DNA of 64,000 bases from contig NZ_BCTR01000050.1 in the NCBI RefSeq assembly GCF_002091475.1, forward strand, positions 1-64,000, in the 5' to 3' direction. Every line of letters begins with the position of its first letter. Positions within the stretch are counted from its first letter, which is position 1. Made by a program: the position numbers and the translations under genes. Under the pieces are notes generated by a model. The model did no database searches. It was not told where the DNA came from and saw nothing but the letters and a program-made list of their open reading frames with translations. This document shows, piece after piece, positions 25,710 through 34,966 of this stretch. Origin of the DNA: Sphingomonas azotifigens NBRC 15497. Its GTDB lineage: Bacteria > Pseudomonadota > Alphaproteobacteria > Sphingomonadales > Sphingomonadaceae.

Positions 25710-26696
25710 TCAGGCCGGCACGCGCTGCCGTACATTGTCGCGGTACAGGCGCAGCTCGCGCTTGCGCAGCCATTCGGACGGGCGGTCGACCGCGAAATAG
25801 AGCAGGAGCGCCACGGCCATGGCGACCGTGGCGGCGAACACCTTGTCCAGCACGCCATGCGCATGGGCAAGCACCACCGCGATGATCGGGAAATGAACCA
25901 GGTATAGCGGGTAGCTGAGATTGCCCAGCGTGCGGTCCAGCTTGGTCGAACGATGCCGCACCGACGCCGCAAGATACGGCAGCAGCGGCAGGACCAGCAG
26001 CATCGAGAACAGATCCTGCGGCATAAAATCCGCCTTCAGCTTGTCGAACTGGGCAAGACCCACGGCGGTGAAGGGCAGCACCAGCACCAGCGCCAGGAAC
26101 ACGCCCAGCCAGCCGACCGCCACGGCGCTGCTCGGCGTCCGCTGGTCGCGCGTCATCAGCATGCCCGCCATGAACGCCGGCAGGAACCGCGCAAAGGTCC
26201 AGAGATCATAGTGCAGGGTCAGGAACCACCCGCCGCAGGTCAGTACCGCGCAGAGCAGGACGAAGGCGGCGTCGTTGGTGCGATTCCAGAACAGCAGCAG
26301 CAACGGCAGCGCCGCGTAGAATTGCAGTTCGATATCGAGCGACCAGGCGACGCCGGTGGGATCGCGATGGGTCGTGGCGACACCCAGCAGGAAGAATTCG
26401 GACGGCGCAAGCGGCAGCCCGCGCAGCAAGGACGCAAGAACGAGGCTGACGAGATAGACCGGCGCCAATCGCCAAAGCCGGCTCAGCAGGAACCGGGGGA
26501 CATGGCGCTCATACTCCCCGACATAGACCTTGGTGACCCAGTAGCCGCTGAGCACGAAGAACAGGATCACACCTGCCCGACCAATGTCGAAGCGGCTGAC
26601 ATGGGAGATGAGCACCAGGACCGCCAGAAGGATGCGCACCAGTCCCGGCGGCGCGACGATGTGCGCCAGCCAGCGCGCGCCTACTGCGTTGCTCAT
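25710..26696 (-). CDS. Acyltransferase 3 family membrane protein (OafA/YrhL type)
   Basis: A 328-residue integral membrane protein with about ten hydrophobic helices (LLAVLVLISHVSRF, GVILFFVLSGYWVTKVY, FLLGVATTHRDPTG, LYLVHFPIIAVVLAHA). The motif RAGVILFFVLSGYWV and GVAWSLDIELQFY match acyltransferase 3 family proteins, which O-acylate surface carbohydrates or lipids. The usual N-terminal catalytic His-Arg pair appears as SHVSRF. At 328 residues it is shorter than OafA and has no periplasmic SGNH domain. The acceptor is unknown. Confidence 0.85.
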   Translation of the reverse strand: MSNAVGARWLAHIVAPPGLVRILLAVLVLISHVSRFDIGRAGVILFFVLSGYWVTKVYVGEYERHVPRFLLSRLWRLAPVYLVSLVLASLLRGLPLAPSEFFLLGVATTHRDPTGVAWSLDIELQFYAALPLLLLFWNRTNDAAFVLLCAVLTCGGWFLTLHYDLWTFARFLPAFMAGMLMTRDQRTPSSAVAVGWLGVFLALVLVLPFTAVGLAQFDKLKADFMPQDLFSMLLVLPLLPYLAASVRHRSTKLDRTLGNLSYPLYLVHFPIIAVVLAHAHGVLDKVFAATVAMAVALLLYFAVDRPSEWLRKRELRLYRDNVRQRVPA

Positions 26697-26873
26697 CTAT
26701 CCACACCCCCCGGCCGCTGATTGAACGATTGCCACCCACAGTCGGAAACTGCCGCAATGGCAGGAACCCGCGCTGACTCTTCGGAGACATCCACCCGTGA
26801 GCACTTGTTTCGTCTAGCTGGGCTCCTCGAACTACCGTCCCGCCCGGTAAAGCTCAAGGCGAATTGACGCGGC

Positions 26874-28097
26874 TTACAGCGCGCCCAGATCGACCGCTGC
26901 ATCCTTGTCCAGCCACGTTCCCGCCTCCGGCAGCGGGTATTTCAGACCGGTCGCGCAGTTGAACAATACGGTCCGTTCCTCCGGATCGACCAGCCCGTCG
27001 CGCATCGCCTGCCGGTACGCCGCCAGCGTCGCGCCGCCCTCGGGGCAGAGCAACAGGCCATCCTTGCGCGCGCAGTCGTCCACCGCCTGGAGAATCGCCG
27101 GATCGCCCACCGCCAGCGCGCGGCCGCCGGACTCGCGTACCGCGCGCAGGATCAGGAAGTCGCCCACCGCGCGCGGCACGCGGATGCCCGCCGCAACCGT
27201 CGCGGCATGTTCCCAGCGGTCGGCATGTTCTTCGCCCGCCTCATAGGCGCGGACGATCGGCGCGCAGCCTGACGCCTGCACCGCATACATGCGCGGCCGC
27301 TTGGCGCCGATCCAGCCAAGCCGCTCCAGCTCGTCGAACGCCTTCCACATGCCGATCAGCCCGGTACCGCCGCCGGTGGGATAGAAGATCGCGTCGGGCA
27401 GCTCCCAGCCGAACTGGGCGGCGAGCTCCAGCCCCATCGTCTTCTTCCCCTCGATCCGATAGGGCTCCTTGAGCGTCGAGAAGTCGAACCAGCGCCCCTC
27501 GGCCGCCCCGCGCCCGACGATCGCGCCGCATTCGTCGATCTGGCCGTTGACCCGGTAGACCCGCGCGCCCTGTGCGGCGATCTCGCGGACATTCACTTCC
27601 GGAGTCTCCTCGGGGCAGAGGATCACCGTCTCGATGCCGCAGCGCGCGGCATAGGCGGCAAGCGCGGCGCCGGCATTGCCGTTGGTCGGCATCGCGATGC
27701 GGGTGACGCCCAGCTCGCGCGCCATGCTCACCGCCATGACAAGGCCGCGCGCCTTGAACGAGCCGGTCGGCAGGCGCCCCTCGTCCTTGACGATCGCGCC
27801 GGGGCCGCCGGCCTTGGGGATGGCGATCAGCGGCGTCTCGATCTCGCCCAGCGACACGATGTTCGCCGCCCGCCGCACCGGCAGCAGCTCGCGCCAGCGC
27901 CACAGATCGGTCGGCCGCGCTTCGAGCGCGTCACGGGTCAGGGCCGCGCCGACGCTGCCCAGATCGTAGCGCACCAGCAGCGGTCGCCCGACGCGCGAGA
28001 GTCCGTGCAACTGGTCCGCCGCATAGGTCTCGCCCGTCATCGAGCATTCGAGATGGGTGACGAAGCTCGGCCGCTCGGCCCGGATGTTGTCCTGCAT
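26874..28097 (-). CDS. Threonine synthase-like PLP enzyme
   Basis: A 407-residue fold-type II PLP enzyme. The PLP-lysine motif KDEGRLPTGSFKARGL, the glycine-rich cradle PTNGNAGAALAAYAA and YPTGGGTGLIGMWKA match threonine synthase of the shorter class. An N-terminal THLECSMTGETYAADQLHGL is a zinc-ribbon-like start seen in this group. It would turn O-phosphohomoserine into threonine, but related proteins act as diaminopropionate or threonine lyases. ATG 28097 is preferred; the open frame beyond it runs into the 97-bp repeat. Confidence 0.75.
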   Translation of the reverse strand: MQDNIRAERPSFVTHLECSMTGETYAADQLHGLSRVGRPLLVRYDLGSVGAALTRDALEARPTDLWRWRELLPVRRAANIVSLGEIETPLIAIPKAGGPGAIVKDEGRLPTGSFKARGLVMAVSMARELGVTRIAMPTNGNAGAALAAYAARCGIETVILCPEETPEVNVREIAAQGARVYRVNGQIDECGAIVGRGAAEGRWFDFSTLKEPYRIEGKKTMGLELAAQFGWELPDAIFYPTGGGTGLIGMWKAFDELERLGWIGAKRPRMYAVQASGCAPIVRAYEAGEEHADRWEHAATVAAGIRVPRAVGDFLILRAVRESGGRALAVGDPAILQAVDDCARKDGLLLCPEGGATLAAYRQAMRDGLVDPEERTVLFNCATGLKYPLPEAGTWLDKDAAVDLGAL

Positions 28098-28153
28098 GGG
28101 CGGCAGCGTAGCCCAGGCCGGTGCAAACGGAAGCCCTGTCCGCCCCATCCCAG

Positions 28154-28249
28154 CGTCATTCCGGCGAAAGCCGGAATCCATTCGCCGCTCCGTGCAAGCA
28201 GGCGCCATGCCGTAAAGGCCAATGGATCCGGGCTTCCGCCGGGATGACG
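28154..28249. repeat. 97-bp palindromic interspersed repeat, copy 2
   Basis: 96 bp with inverted arms starting CGTCATTCCGGCGAAAGCCG and ending in a matching GGGATGACG. It has the same architecture and length as copies at 9670-9766 and 62186-62282, but a different centre. It sits between the threonine synthase-like gene and adhP. Confidence 0.85.
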
Positions 28250-28268
28250 GCGGGTAGAGCGGGGCGCT

Positions 28269-29294
28269 TCAGGCCATGTCGAGCACGATCCGGCCTTCGA
28301 TTTCGCCCTTGCGCATCCGGTCGAACACGCTGTTGACGTTCTCCAGCTTCTCGGTCGCCACCGTCGCATGAACCTTGCCCTGCCCGGCGAAATCGAGCGC
28401 CTCCTGCAGGTCCAGCCGGGTGCCGACGATCGAGCCGCGCACGGTGATGCCGTTCAGCACCGTGTTGAAGATCGACAGCGGGAAATCGCCCGGCGGCAGG
28501 CCGTTCAGCGACACGGTGCCGCCGCGCCCGACCATGCCCAGCGCCTGCTGGAACGCCTTGGTGGACACCGCCGTCACCAGCACGCCCCGCGCGCCGCCCA
28601 CGGCCTTGCGCACGAACCTTGCCGGATCCTCGTGCAGCGCGTTCACCGTCAGCGCGGCACCCAGCTTCTTCGCAAGCTCCAGCTTGGCGTCATCGATATC
28701 GACCGCGATGACGTTGAGCCCCATCGCCTTGGCATATTGCACCGCCATGTGCCCGAGACCGCCGATTCCCGAGATCGCCACCCAGTCGCCGGGCTTGGTA
28801 TCGGTGACCTTGAGCCCCTTGTAGACCGTCACGCCCGCGCACAGCACCGGCGCGATCTCCACGAAGCCGACATTGTCGGGTAAGATGCCGACATAGTTCG
28901 GGTCCGCCAGCACATAGTCGGCGAAGCCGCCATTGACCGAATATCCGGTGTTCTGCTGGCTCTCGCACAGCGTCTCCCAGCCGCCCAGGCAATGCACGCA
29001 GTGGCCGCAGGCGGTGTAGAGCCAGGGAACGCCTACCCGGTCGCCTTCCTTCACATGGGTGACGCCGGCGCCCACCGCCGCGACATGGCCGACGCCCTCA
29101 TGGCCCGGAATGAAGGGCGGCTTGGGCTTGACCGGCCAATCGCCCTCGGCGGCATGGAGATCGGTGTGGCACACGCCGCTCGCCGCGATCTTCACCAGGA
29201 TCTGGCCCGGTCCCACCTGCGGCACCGGCACTTCCTCGATCACCAGCGGCTGGCCGAAGTCGCGGACGACGGCGGCTTTCATGGTCTTGAGCAT
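28269..29294 (-). CDS. adhP: Zinc-dependent alcohol dehydrogenase AdhP
   Basis: A 341-residue medium-chain alcohol dehydrogenase with intact zinc sites. Catalytic ligands lie in [22 protein letters not shown] and the later [11 protein letters not shown]. The structural zinc uses four Cys in [15 protein letters not shown]. The NAD-binding glycines are in [15 protein letters not shown]. It oxidises ethanol and other primary alcohols, or runs in reverse. GGAGAGG stands before ATG 29294. It lies 19 bp downstream of the ALDH gene on the same strand, so the two form an operon. Confidence 0.92.
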   Translation of the reverse strand: MLKTMKAAVVRDFGQPLVIEEVPVPQVGPGQILVKIAASGVCHTDLHAAEGDWPVKPKPPFIPGHEGVGHVAAVGAGVTHVKEGDRVGVPWLYTACGHCVHCLGGWETLCESQQNTGYSVNGGFADYVLADPNYVGILPDNVGFVEIAPVLCAGVTVYKGLKVTDTKPGDWVAISGIGGLGHMAVQYAKAMGLNVIAVDIDDAKLELAKKLGAALTVNALHEDPARFVRKAVGGARGVLVTAVSTKAFQQALGMVGRGGTVSLNGLPPGDFPLSIFNTVLNGITVRGSIVGTRLDLQEALDFAGQGKVHATVATEKLENVNSVFDRMRKGEIEGRIVLDMA

Positions 29295-29313
29295 GGGGTT
29301 CCTCTCCGGTTGT

Positions 29314-30834
29314 TCAGAACAGGCCGCGCGCGGCGGTATCGTAGCTGACCAGCAGGTTCTTGGTCTGCTGGTAATGGTCGAGCATCATCTTGTGCGTCTC
29401 GCGCCCGAAGCCCGATTCCTTGTACCCGCCAAACGCCGCGTGCGCAGGATAGACATGGTAGCAATTGGTCCAGACGCGCCCCGCCTCGATCGCGCGGCCG
29501 ATCTCATAGGCATGGGTGCCGTTGCGGCTCCACACGCCGCCGCCCAGACCATAGACGGTATCGTTGGCGATCTCGATCGCTTCCTCCACCGTCTTGAAGG
29601 TGGTGACGGAGAGCACCGGCCCGAAGATCTCCTCCTGGAAGATCCGCATCTTGTTATGACCGACGAACACGGTCGGCTCGACGAAATAGCCCTGGTTCAG
29701 CTCGCCGCCGGGCAGCGCGCGCTTGCCGCCGGTGACGCATTCGGCCAGCTCGCTCCGGCCCACGTCGATATAGCCGAGGATTTTGTCGAGCTGGTCCTGC
29801 GACGCCTGCGGTCCCATCTGGGTGGCGGCATCGAGCGGATCGCCCACCCGGATCGCGGAAACGCGCTTCACCGCGCGTTCCATGAACTTTTCGAAGATCG
29901 ATTCCTGCACCAGCGCCCGGCTGGGGCAGGTGCACACTTCGCCCTTGTTGAAGGCGAACAGCGCGAAGCCCTCCAGCGCCTTGTCGAGGAAGGAATCGTC
30001 CTCCTGCATCACGTCGGCCAGGAAGATGTTGGGCGACTTGCCGCCCAGCTCCATGGTCTGCGGGATCAGATGCTCGGCGGCGTATTGCATGATCTGGCGG
30101 CCGGTGGTGGTCTCGCCGGTGAAGCTGACCTTGCCGATGCGCGGATTGGCGGCGATCGCACGGCCGACCGAGGCCCCCGGCCCGGTGACGATGTTGACCA
30201 CGCCCGGCGGCAGGATGTCGGCGGTCAGCTCGGCAAAGAGCAGCAGGCTGAGCGGGGTCTGCGAGGCGGGCTTGATCACGGTGCAATTGCCCGCCGCCAG
30301 CGCCGGCGCGATCTTCCACGCCGCCATCAGCAGCGGGAAGTTCCACGGGATGATCTGGCCGACCACGCCGATCGGCTCCTTGAAGTGATAGGCGATGGTC
30401 TTTTCGTCGATCGTCGAGATCGTGCCTTCGGACGCGCGGACGCAGCCGGCGAAATAGCGGAAATGGTCGATCGCCAACGGCACGTCTGCGCCGCGGGTTT
30501 CGCGGATCGGCTTGCCGTTATCCATCGTCTCGGCGAGCGCGAGCAGCTCCAGATTGGCTTCGAGCCGATCGGCGACACGGTTGAGGATCAGCGCGCGTTC
30601 CTGCGGCGAGACCGCTGCCCAGCGCTTGCGGGCGGCATGCGCGGCATCGAGCGCCGCCTCGACATCCGCCGGAGTCGACTGGGCGATCTCGGCGAGCGGC
30701 TTGCCGTTGATCGGGCTGTGATCGGTGAACCAGCGGCCCTCGATGGGATCGACCCAGCGGCCGCCGATGAAATTGCCGTAGCGGGCGGGCTGATGCCCCT
30801 GCGTCCGCACGGTCTGGATCGCCTGTTCAAACAT
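29314..30834 (-). CDS. exaC: NAD-dependent acetaldehyde dehydrogenase (ExaC/AcoD type)
   Basis: A 506-residue aldehyde dehydrogenase, exactly the length of ExaC/AcoD enzymes. It has [11 protein letters not shown], the cofactor segment [30 protein letters not shown] with the general-base Glu, and the catalytic Cys in [15 protein letters not shown]. It oxidises acetaldehyde to acetate and feeds the acetyl-CoA synthetase encoded at 39.3-41.3 kb. ATG 30834 has GGAGGA six bases upstream; the extra 21 upstream codons are not family sequence. It is first in an operon with adhP. Confidence 0.9.
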   Translation of the reverse strand: MFEQAIQTVRTQGHQPARYGNFIGGRWVDPIEGRWFTDHSPINGKPLAEIAQSTPADVEAALDAAHAARKRWAAVSPQERALILNRVADRLEANLELLALAETMDNGKPIRETRGADVPLAIDHFRYFAGCVRASEGTISTIDEKTIAYHFKEPIGVVGQIIPWNFPLLMAAWKIAPALAAGNCTVIKPASQTPLSLLLFAELTADILPPGVVNIVTGPGASVGRAIAANPRIGKVSFTGETTTGRQIMQYAAEHLIPQTMELGGKSPNIFLADVMQEDDSFLDKALEGFALFAFNKGEVCTCPSRALVQESIFEKFMERAVKRVSAIRVGDPLDAATQMGPQASQDQLDKILGYIDVGRSELAECVTGGKRALPGGELNQGYFVEPTVFVGHNKMRIFQEEIFGPVLSVTTFKTVEEAIEIANDTVYGLGGGVWSRNGTHAYEIGRAIEAGRVWTNCYHVYPAHAAFGGYKESGFGRETHKMMLDHYQQTKNLLVSYDTAARGLF

Positions 30835-31112
30835 TGCTGTCCTCCATTCGATACCCTGTCGAACGGAGGGATGCGCCCGGCCGTGACGAAGCCCCATTGG
30901 GAGAGGTGCTTAGGGAAGGTTCCTGATAGCGCGATCGCGCATCCCGTGCAGGTCGAGTCGCAGTCTCTCGCAACGCGGCCTAGCCGCGGCATGCGCCGCC
31001 ACAGCTTTTCGCCGCAGCACACCGCAGGCCCCGGCAAGCGACTATAGTATGGGTAAACGCGGCACGTGGCCGCACGCGTTCGCGTTTGGACGCGAGATGA
31101 GGAGTTTCGGGC

Positions 31113-32777
31113 GTGACCATCGCATTCGCAGCGGCAATCGTGCGGCATCTCGGGCCCTGCCGGATCGCGGTGGAGGCACGCACGGTCCCCGGCCTCGCCG
31201 CAGAACTGGCGCTGCTTGGCTGCGATACCAAGCCTCAGTCCGTCGACGTCGTCGTCACGGAATCGGACGCGCTGTCGGCGCCCCTGCTTGCCCGTTATCC
31301 GGCGGCCCGCGCGCTGGCCGTGCTGCCACGGCAGGTACAGGCGCAGAGTCTCGACGATGCCCTGTTCAAGGCAGGCTGGCGACGACTGCCCGGCGCGATC
31401 GCCATGTCGACGCTGGAGCAGCTGACCGGCGGTCAGGCGCCGCAGCCCAGCTTCTACGAACGGGCGCCGGACGGCTATCGGGGCCTGCTCAACACCAGCG
31501 GCCCCGCAACCCTGTCGGCGCTCGGCCGCTGGACCCTTGCTGCAGAGCGCGTGCGCCCCGGCGACCGCGTGCTGCTGTGCGGCCCCGACGCCGCCGACGG
31601 GCAGGTGGTGCTGGAGGCTTGCGCGCGGGCCCGCAGCGTCGAGGTGGATGCGCCCAGAGCATCACACGCGCCGCGCAGCTTCGATGTAATCGTCGCCTTC
31701 GATGCCTCCAGCGGCTGGGCGGAAGAACTCGACCGCTACGCGCAGCTGCTCAAGCTCGACGGCCGGCTGGTCGCCGGCTGGTCGGAGAGCAACCGACAGA
31801 AACCTGCCGATTGGGCAAGCCTGCAACAGCGCCTCAGCGTCGAGTATCTGATCGAACGTCAGTTCGTGCAGGCGCCGGGAATCATCGTGCCGCGGGACGT
31901 TCCCCAAGGCGAGGTCACCGACCTCTCTTGGCGAATCGCCGTCGCCGCGAAGGGGCCGCTGGGCGGCGAAGACTCGCGTGCGCACTTCGTCCACCCCGCC
32001 TTCGGCACGTCGCAGGCGCAGGTCGTTGCCTTTGCCGAGGGCTATGACAATCCCTGGCTCTACCGCACCATGGTGCAGATGGGCGAACGGCTGGCCGATG
32101 CGGACCTGCTGGTCCGCCTCGCCGAACATGTCGCCTCGGAGGCCCGCCCCGGTTCGGCCGATCAGGGCGCTGCGCTGGCGGTGCTCGGCTACCGCGTGCT
32201 GGAGGCGCGCGCGGCGGACGTTGTCCCGGTGCTGCTGGGGGCGTTCAACGACTATTGGCAGCAAGGCGGCGATTCCCCGCATGTCGTACGCTGGCGCGTG
32301 TCGCTCGCCTTCCTTGCCGGACGCCTCGCGGAACTGCTCGGCGAGCGCGCCATCGCCAAGCATTGGTATGCCCGTGCGGCGAGCGACGACTGGCAGCATT
32401 TCTCCGCCATTCTGGCGACCAAGGCGATCGGTGCCGCCTTCTTCGTCGCCCGCATCCTGCTCGCCGAACAAGAGGCGGAGCTCGCCTGGAGCTGGTTCGA
32501 GCGCGGGGTCGAGATCGCCCTCCAGGCAGCGGCACGCGATCATCGCCAGGAACTGGGAACAGGCGACGGGCTGCTTCCCTTCTATCTGCCGGAGCTGGCC
32601 GAGGTGATCGACATGGGTTCGCAATGTGCCAATGCGCTCGCCAACCGCCACCTCTGGGCGCGTGACCCCGGCCTGTTCTGGCGTCAGGTTGACATCAAGC
32701 GCTTCGGCATCGCCTCGTGGACGCTGGACGTGACCAAGGAGAATGAACGATTGCGCCAGCAGCTCGGCCAGGCCTGA
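31113..32777 (+). CDS. Orphan methyltransferase-like protein
   Basis: A 554-residue protein starting at GTG 31113 (AGGAG eight bases upstream). Residues ~145-260 follow a class I SAM methyltransferase outline: RPGDRVLLCGPDAADGQ takes the place of motif I but lacks the GxGxG pattern, then SVEVDAP, and FDVIVAFDASSGW as a motif IV-like strand. The N-terminus resembles the RsmC-type accessory domain. The C-terminal ~280 residues (VARILLAEQEAELAWSWFER) are helical and repeat-like. I cannot assign a substrate, and the degenerate motif I raises doubt about SAM binding. The gene stands alone. Confidence 0.55.
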   Translation: MTIAFAAAIVRHLGPCRIAVEARTVPGLAAELALLGCDTKPQSVDVVVTESDALSAPLLARYPAARALAVLPRQVQAQSLDDALFKAGWRRLPGAIAMSTLEQLTGGQAPQPSFYERAPDGYRGLLNTSGPATLSALGRWTLAAERVRPGDRVLLCGPDAADGQVVLEACARARSVEVDAPRASHAPRSFDVIVAFDASSGWAEELDRYAQLLKLDGRLVAGWSESNRQKPADWASLQQRLSVEYLIERQFVQAPGIIVPRDVPQGEVTDLSWRIAVAAKGPLGGEDSRAHFVHPAFGTSQAQVVAFAEGYDNPWLYRTMVQMGERLADADLLVRLAEHVASEARPGSADQGAALAVLGYRVLEARAADVVPVLLGAFNDYWQQGGDSPHVVRWRVSLAFLAGRLAELLGERAIAKHWYARAASDDWQHFSAILATKAIGAAFFVARILLAEQEAELAWSWFERGVEIALQAAARDHRQELGTGDGLLPFYLPELAEVIDMGSQCANALANRHLWARDPGLFWRQVDIKRFGIASWTLDVTKENERLRQQLGQA

Positions 32778-32789
32778 AGCGGCGCCGAC

Positions 32790-33011
32790 TCAAGCGCCGT
32801 CGTTGCCGGCCTCCGAGCGCTGGTCGCGGCGCTTGTCGATCGTCTCCATGGCCTCCGCCCTGGCAGGATCGAACAGAGATCCGAAGGCAAGTCCCAGCAG
32901 CAGAATAGCAGCGCCCCCCCTGCCCCGGCTGTGCCGCACGCCGAGCCGGATCAGCAAGGGGGTCGATAGCAGGATCGCCCCTGCAAGTCCCCATTGCAGC
33001 AGGGTGCTCAT
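32790..33011 (-). CDS. Small membrane protein downstream of lepB
   Basis: A 73-residue protein with two predicted hydrophobic helices (LLQWGLAGAILLSTPLLI and GGAAILLLGLAFGSLF) and a charged C-terminal tail (ETIDKRRDQRSEAG). ATG 33011 overlaps the lepB stop by four bases (ATGA), so the two are translationally coupled. I do not recognise a family. The position suggests a helper role with the signal peptidase, but this is inference. Confidence 0.6.
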   Translation of the reverse strand: MSTLLQWGLAGAILLSTPLLIRLGVRHSRGRGGAAILLLGLAFGSLFDPARAEAMETIDKRRDQRSEAGNDGA

Positions 33012-33850
33012 TTCGCGTGCGTCGGCCGCAGCGAACCGGCAGTACGATCCCAGCGGATCGCGCTCACATAGGCGAGCGGATTCAGCCACGAGCCTTCGCC
33101 GTCATAGCTGAGCGTCCGAAATTCGGCGCGCCCGGCGATCGTCTCCAGGGGCACCGGGCCGCCCAGCCCCAGTTCGTCCGAACCGAAGCGACTGTCGGCG
33201 GATTGGTCGCGATTGTCCCCCATCAGGAACACCTGCCCCGCCGGCACCGTGATCGGCCCGTAATTGTCGCCGGGGCTGACATAGCCGTTCGGGAGTACCG
33301 TATCGCCGAGGTCGATCACGGTATAGCTGGCGCCGTTCGGCAGCGTCTCGCGGTAGAGCGGCGGCTGGCAGTAGAGCTTGCCGTCGGGCCCCGGCTTGCG
33401 GAACGCGACCAGCGGCCCCTCGTCGCATGGCACCGCCGCATCGACCGGAATCATGGCATGGCCCAGGGCCACGCGCGGCACGGCCTTGCCGCTGAGGATC
33501 ACCTGGCCGTGTCGGACCTCCAGCGTGTCGCCCGGCAGGCCGATCACCCGCTTGATCAGATCCTCGCCGTCACCGCGGCGCACGACGATGACGATGTCGC
33601 CGCGCGCGGGCGTGCTGCCGAACAGCCGGGTGCTCGCGATATCGCGTCCGTGCACCATCAGCGAGGCCTGGGAGAAGCCATAGGGGAACTTCGTCGCCAC
33701 CAGCCGGTCGCCGGCGCGCAGCGCGGGCATCATCGAGCCGGAGGGAATGCGATAGGGCCGCGCGACCGCGCTCTGGAACAGGAAGAAAATGCCCAGCGTG
33801 GCGGCCCATCCCGCCAGCGTCCGCGCCCAGCCCTGCTTCTGCTCGGCCAT
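33008..33850 (-). CDS. lepB: Signal peptidase I
   Basis: A 280-residue type I signal peptidase. An N-terminal membrane helix (TLGIFFLFQSAVARPY) precedes the Ser nucleophile in IPSGSMMPALRAGD. The general-base Lys is in DLIKRVIGLPGDTLEV, and FLMGDNRDQSADSR is box E. It cleaves signal peptides on the outer face of the inner membrane. The open frame reaches back into gntR, but ATG 33850 begins a proper cytosolic tail (MAEQKQGW) four bases after the gntR stop. Its place behind a GntR regulator, not next to rnc or era, suggests a second, regulated signal peptidase. Confidence 0.92.
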   Translation of the reverse strand: MAEQKQGWARTLAGWAATLGIFFLFQSAVARPYRIPSGSMMPALRAGDRLVATKFPYGFSQASLMVHGRDIASTRLFGSTPARGDIVIVVRRGDGEDLIKRVIGLPGDTLEVRHGQVILSGKAVPRVALGHAMIPVDAAVPCDEGPLVAFRKPGPDGKLYCQPPLYRETLPNGASYTVIDLGDTVLPNGYVSPGDNYGPITVPAGQVFLMGDNRDQSADSRFGSDELGLGGPVPLETIAGRAEFRTLSYDGEGSWLNPLAYVSAIRWDRTAGSLRPTHAK

Positions 33851-33854
33851 GGCG

Positions 33855-34217
33855 TCAGGCGACCTCGTGGCTGCCGTCGAGCAGCGCGCGCGGATCGAGC
33901 CCGAGCAGCGCGATATGATCGCGCACCCGCGGCCAGAAGCCGGTGAGGAATCGCTCGCGCTCCGCCGTGCGCAGCCGCTCGACCGCGCCGGCGACGACGA
34001 ACATGCCGACGCCGCGGCGCACCTCGACATAGCCGTCGTCCTGGAAGCTCTGATAGGCCTTGGCCACCGTCAGCGGGTTGGCGCCATGTTCGGCGGCGAG
34101 CGCCCGCACCGAGGGAAGCTGGTCGCCGGCCCGATACTCACCCCGCAGGATCGCGGCGGCGATGATCGCGCGCAGCTTGAGGTAGACCGGGCTGTCTTCG
34201 TGCTCCAGGGCTGTCAT
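33855..34217 (-). CDS. GntR-family (YtrA-type) transcriptional regulator
   Basis: A 120-residue short GntR regulator. The winged helix-turn-helix is PVYLKLRAIIAAAILRGEY..AGDQLPSVRALAAEHGANPLTVAKAYQSFQDDGYVEVR (residues ~10-70). A small C-terminal helical extension of ~45 residues replaces a full effector domain, as in the YtrA subfamily. It precedes lepB by four bases and follows the nitroreductase gene by 37 bp, so it may control the cluster. Confidence 0.88.
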   Translation of the reverse strand: MTALEHEDSPVYLKLRAIIAAAILRGEYRAGDQLPSVRALAAEHGANPLTVAKAYQSFQDDGYVEVRRGVGMFVVAGAVERLRTAERERFLTGFWPRVRDHIALLGLDPRALLDGSHEVA

Positions 34218-34254
34218 GGTGCCATAATACAGCACATGGCCCCAGAGTCCATAC

Positions 34255-34836
34255 TCAGGGATTCCACCGATGGACGATCTGGGCCAGTTCGCCGCGCGGC
34301 CGCTCCTCGAGCGGACGCGCGGGCGTGCCGAGGAAGACGAAGCCGGCGATGCGCTGCCCCGCGCCGCCGAACAGGTCGCGCACCGCGTCCGAATAGGCCG
34401 GCCAGCCGGTCAGCCAGCCGCCGGCGAAGCCCATCGCATGCGCGGCGTGGAGCAGGTTCATGCAGGCGGCGCCGGCCGACAGCTCCTGCTCCCACAGCGG
34501 CACCTTGTGCGGCTGGACGGGTGCCGAGAGCACCACCACCAGCGCGGGCGCCTGGGTCGCGAACTGCGCCGCCGCTTCCTCGTCGCGCGGCGTGGCGTCG
34601 GGATTTTCGGCGCGGAGGATCTCGACCAGCTTCAGCGCCAGTGCCGGCCGCGCTTCATCCGGCACGATCACGAACCGCCACGGCGCGAGCTTGCCATGAT
34701 CGGGCGTGCGCGCCGCGATCGCCACCATCTCGTCGAGCTGCGCCGGGCTCGGCCCCGGCGCCACCAGGTCGCGCGGCTTGCCCGAGCGGCGGGTCTGGAG
34801 GAGCGTCAGCGGCGTGGTGCGATCGTTGAAGGTCAT
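34255..34836 (-). CDS. Nitroreductase family protein (YdjA-like)
   Basis: A 193-residue FMN-dependent nitroreductase-fold protein. Conserved pieces include TRRSGKPRDLVAPGPSPAQ, ARTPDHGKLAPWRFVIV (with the family PDH-K-PW pattern) and a C-terminal HAMGFAGGWLTGWPAYSD. YdjA-type enzymes are small dimers that use NAD(P)H. It reads toward gntR and lepB on the same strand; the 37-bp spacing allows cotranscription. The physiological substrate is unknown. Confidence 0.85.
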   Translation of the reverse strand: MTFNDRTTPLTLLQTRRSGKPRDLVAPGPSPAQLDEMVAIAARTPDHGKLAPWRFVIVPDEARPALALKLVEILRAENPDATPRDEEAAAQFATQAPALVVVLSAPVQPHKVPLWEQELSAGAACMNLLHAAHAMGFAGGWLTGWPAYSDAVRDLFGGAGQRIAGFVFLGTPARPLEERPRGELAQIVHRWNP

Positions 34837-34966
34837 GGCTGCCCTCTAGGACAGCGTCCCGCCGCCGCCAAGCCGCGCGACTTTACAGCGGCGATGCAGG
34901 CTCTAGTCTGCGCGCCCATGCACCGGGCCCGGGCGCCCGGCTCCCAACTTTAGGACGACAATCTGC

